Positions 5,298 through 6,259 of a stretch of 6,259 nucleotides of DNA are shown piece after piece. Under the pieces are notes generated by a model. That model searched no databases and was not told the origin of the DNA. It saw only the letters and a list, made by a program, of their open reading frames with translations. The translations under genes and the position numbers were made by a program. Source of the stretch: Chitinophagaceae bacterium (GTDB taxonomy: Bacteria > Bacteroidota > Bacteroidia > Chitinophagales > Chitinophagaceae); assembly GCA_025963615.1 (NCBI GenBank), contig JAOQAL010000639.1:1-6259 (forward strand), written 5' to 3'. Each line of letters opens with the position of its first letter. The stretch's first letter is position 1.

Positions 5298-5510
5298 ATG
5301 GTTGAGGTCTTTAAAACAAATGTTACGAGAAAGAAGCAGTGTAAGAATGTTATAAAGCTTCTGCTTGCATATAACCCGCTTTACAAAATCAATGTAGACC
5401 TCCACGATTGCGATAAAGTTCTGAGGATCGAAGCTGTAAACGTTAATAGCAAAGATGTAATTGTTCTTCTTGCTGAAAGTGGCTTTGATTGTGAGGTACT
5501 GCCTGACTGA
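5298..5510 (+). CDS. Small HMA-fold-like protein without CXXC
   Basis: The 70-residue product reads as beta-alpha-beta-beta-alpha-beta: EVFKTNV, a helix with KKQCKNVIKLLLAYN, YKINVDLHDCD, VLRIEAVNV, a helix with SKDVIVLLAESG, and FDCEVLPD. This resembles the ferredoxin-like fold of heavy-metal-associated (HMA) domains, with the usual Lys/Leu-rich helix 1 and YKINVDLxDCD strand. The metal-binding CXXC loop is absent: the three Cys residues are at 15, 38 and 66 and not paired in sequence. It is therefore unlikely to bind metal as HMA proteins do. It starts immediately at the stop of the SRPBCC gene with no gap, so translation is probably coupled. The next gene follows 67 nt later. The start is well fixed by this arrangement. 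Function is unknown; the fold call is inference from pattern. Confidence 0.8.
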   Translation: MVEVFKTNVTRKKQCKNVIKLLLAYNPLYKINVDLHDCDKVLRIEAVNVNSKDVIVLLAESGFDCEVLPD

Positions 5511-5577
5511 AAAGATTACCTAACCATAAAATCGAAAGTAAATAGCAACCCTGTAAATAATCATAAAAAATACAATT

Positions 5578-6000
5578 ATGGCCAATCAAATGTATCCCTG
5601 TTTGTGGTTTGACGGACAAGCCCAGGCGGCAGCTGAGTATTATTGCTCCATTGTTAAGAACTCAAAAATTATTTCAGCAAATCCCATGGTGGTAAATTTC
5701 CAACTGAATGGGTTTAAATTTATGGGCTTAAACGGAGGCCCCCAGTATAAATTTTCGCCTGCAAATTCTTATGTTATCGAATGTGAAACCCAGGAAGAAA
5801 TAGATCATTATTGGGAAAAACTGGGCGCTGGCGGCGTGTATAACCAATGCGGTTGGCTGGATGATAAATTTGGTGTGTCGTGGCAAATTGTGCCGTCAAT
5901 TTTGGGCAAGCTGATGTCCGATCCGGAAAAAGCGCCAAGAGTTATCAAGGCATTTATGCAAATGACAAAATTCAATATTGAGGCACTGCTTAATGCGTAA
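5578..6000 (+). CDS. PhnB-type VOC-family protein (3-dmu-9_3-mt domain), shortened
   Basis: The 140-residue product has the recognisable start of the family, MYPCLWFDGQAQAAAEYYCSIVKNSKI (5-31). It continues with FQLNGFKFMGLNGGP (41-55), NSYVIECETQEEIDHYWEKLGAGG (63-87), the conserved QCGWLDDKFGVSWQIVP (90-106), ILGKLMSD and a C-terminal helix. Relatives are misnamed '3-demethylubiquinone-9 3-methyltransferase' and belong to the vicinal-oxygen-chelate (VOC) fold, which often binds metal and acts on small molecules; a substrate cannot be assigned. Family members usually carry a Gly-rich loop of about 15 residues between SKI and the strand with VNFQLNG. Here only ISANPMV remains, so the protein appears internally shortened. 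It is cytoplasmic, and is the last gene of the ArsR operon: the 67-nt gap from 5510 holds only an A/T-rich leader and no terminator. Confidence 0.9.
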   Translation: MANQMYPCLWFDGQAQAAAEYYCSIVKNSKIISANPMVVNFQLNGFKFMGLNGGPQYKFSPANSYVIECETQEEIDHYWEKLGAGGVYNQCGWLDDKFGVSWQIVPSILGKLMSDPEKAPRVIKAFMQMTKFNIEALLNA

Positions 6001-6153
6001 AAGCAAGGGTCTATGTTACACTAATTTACCAGTGCTGCCGTTGGCGGAAATATAGGTTCAGGCGTGGACCCGCGCCAGGATGCAGGTGGGGGCTATGGGT
6101 TCGTAAAGGGTGGGCAATGCCTGAAACTAAGGAATTCGTTTAGCGGTACCCTA

Positions 6154-6259
6154 TCAGGCCCGGCAGTAAAGCATCATTTGTGCGGTAACCGTCATCAAAC
6201 CTGCGTAATCATTGGGTTTGACGATATAGTCCATAGCGCCAAGTTTGAGCGACTGCTTT
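6154..6259 (-). CDS. Response-regulator receiver domain, C-terminal end only
   Basis: Read on the - strand from the window edge to TGA at 6156-6154, the frame gives QSLKLGAMDYIVKP (about the first 15 visible residues), then NDYAGLMTVTAQMMLYCRA. This is the end of a CheY-like receiver domain: the A-x-D-Y-I-x-K-P motif carries the conserved lysine (VKP) of beta strand 5, followed by alpha helix 5. The protein stops about 20 residues after it, so there is no output domain behind the receiver. It is a single-domain response regulator or a hybrid protein with the receiver at its C-terminus. Its 5' part lies beyond the window. The conserved Asp phosphorylation site is not visible. The gene converges on the VOC operon across about 150 bp of DNA that shows no obvious terminator. 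Confidence 0.88.
   Translation of the reverse strand, partial: KQSLKLGAMDYIVKPNDYAGLMTVTAQMMLYCRA

Noticed and set aside
4431..6000. Arsenic or heavy-metal resistance operon
   Set aside because: The ArsR protein lacks metal-binding cysteines, the HMA-like protein lacks CXXC, and no transporter or reductase is present; a small-organic-ligand response fits better.
6014..6259. Glycine-rich + strand open frame (AAVGGNIGSGVDP...)
   Set aside because: It has no start codon after an upstream stop, and overlaps the receiver-domain gene antisense; the receiver reading is clearly the real one.

Overview
The window looks like chromosomal DNA from a Bacteroidota bacterium, most likely Chitinophagaceae-like. 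The evidence is a Bacteroidota-type promoter (TTTG, 20 nt, TATATTTG), A/T-rich leaders without Shine-Dalgarno sequences before most genes, secreted lipoproteins with the permissive Bacteroidota lipobox, and a family mix typical of that phylum (DUF4440-like lipoprotein, ArsR plus SRPBCC, PhnB-type VOC, single-domain receiver). Assignment to family level is inference.

Layout. (1) 134-1558, + strand: an unrecognised 160-aa ORF with an uncertain start, followed 3 nt later by a secreted, probably outer-membrane beta-barrel protein. (2) 1559-2911: a gene-poor stretch holding two fragments of the 3' end of a tRNA-Pro gene. They are in the same orientation, share an exact 19-bp core, lie exactly 900 bp apart, and each is followed by a strong intrinsic terminator. 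Between them is one DUF4440/SnoaL-like lipoprotein gene. This looks like a pair of attachment-site scars from elements that integrated at tRNA-Pro. (3) 2912-3283: non-coding, with a 73-bp inverted-repeat element flanked by 7-bp direct repeats (a MITE/REP-like candidate), then the terminator of the next gene. (4) 3284-4108, - strand: a 274-aa lipoprotein of unknown function. (5) 4367-6000, + strand: a probable four-gene operon of ArsR-family repressor, SRPBCC/AHSA1 protein, 70-aa HMA-fold-like protein without a CXXC motif, and PhnB-type VOC protein. Its promoter overlaps two copies of an AACTnnnnAGTT palindrome, which are probable autoregulatory operators. (6) 6154-6259, - strand: the C-terminal end of a response-regulator receiver domain, cut by the window edge.

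How the parts work together. The ArsR repressor probably binds the two palindromes and shuts off its own operon until a signal, probably an organic ligand rather than a metal, releases it. The SRPBCC and VOC proteins could bind or transform that small molecule. The lipoproteins and beta-barrel are independent envelope genes. I found no CRISPR array, transposase, integrase or defence system. The parts worth a second look are the tRNA-Pro scars, the small inverted-repeat element and the double operator.
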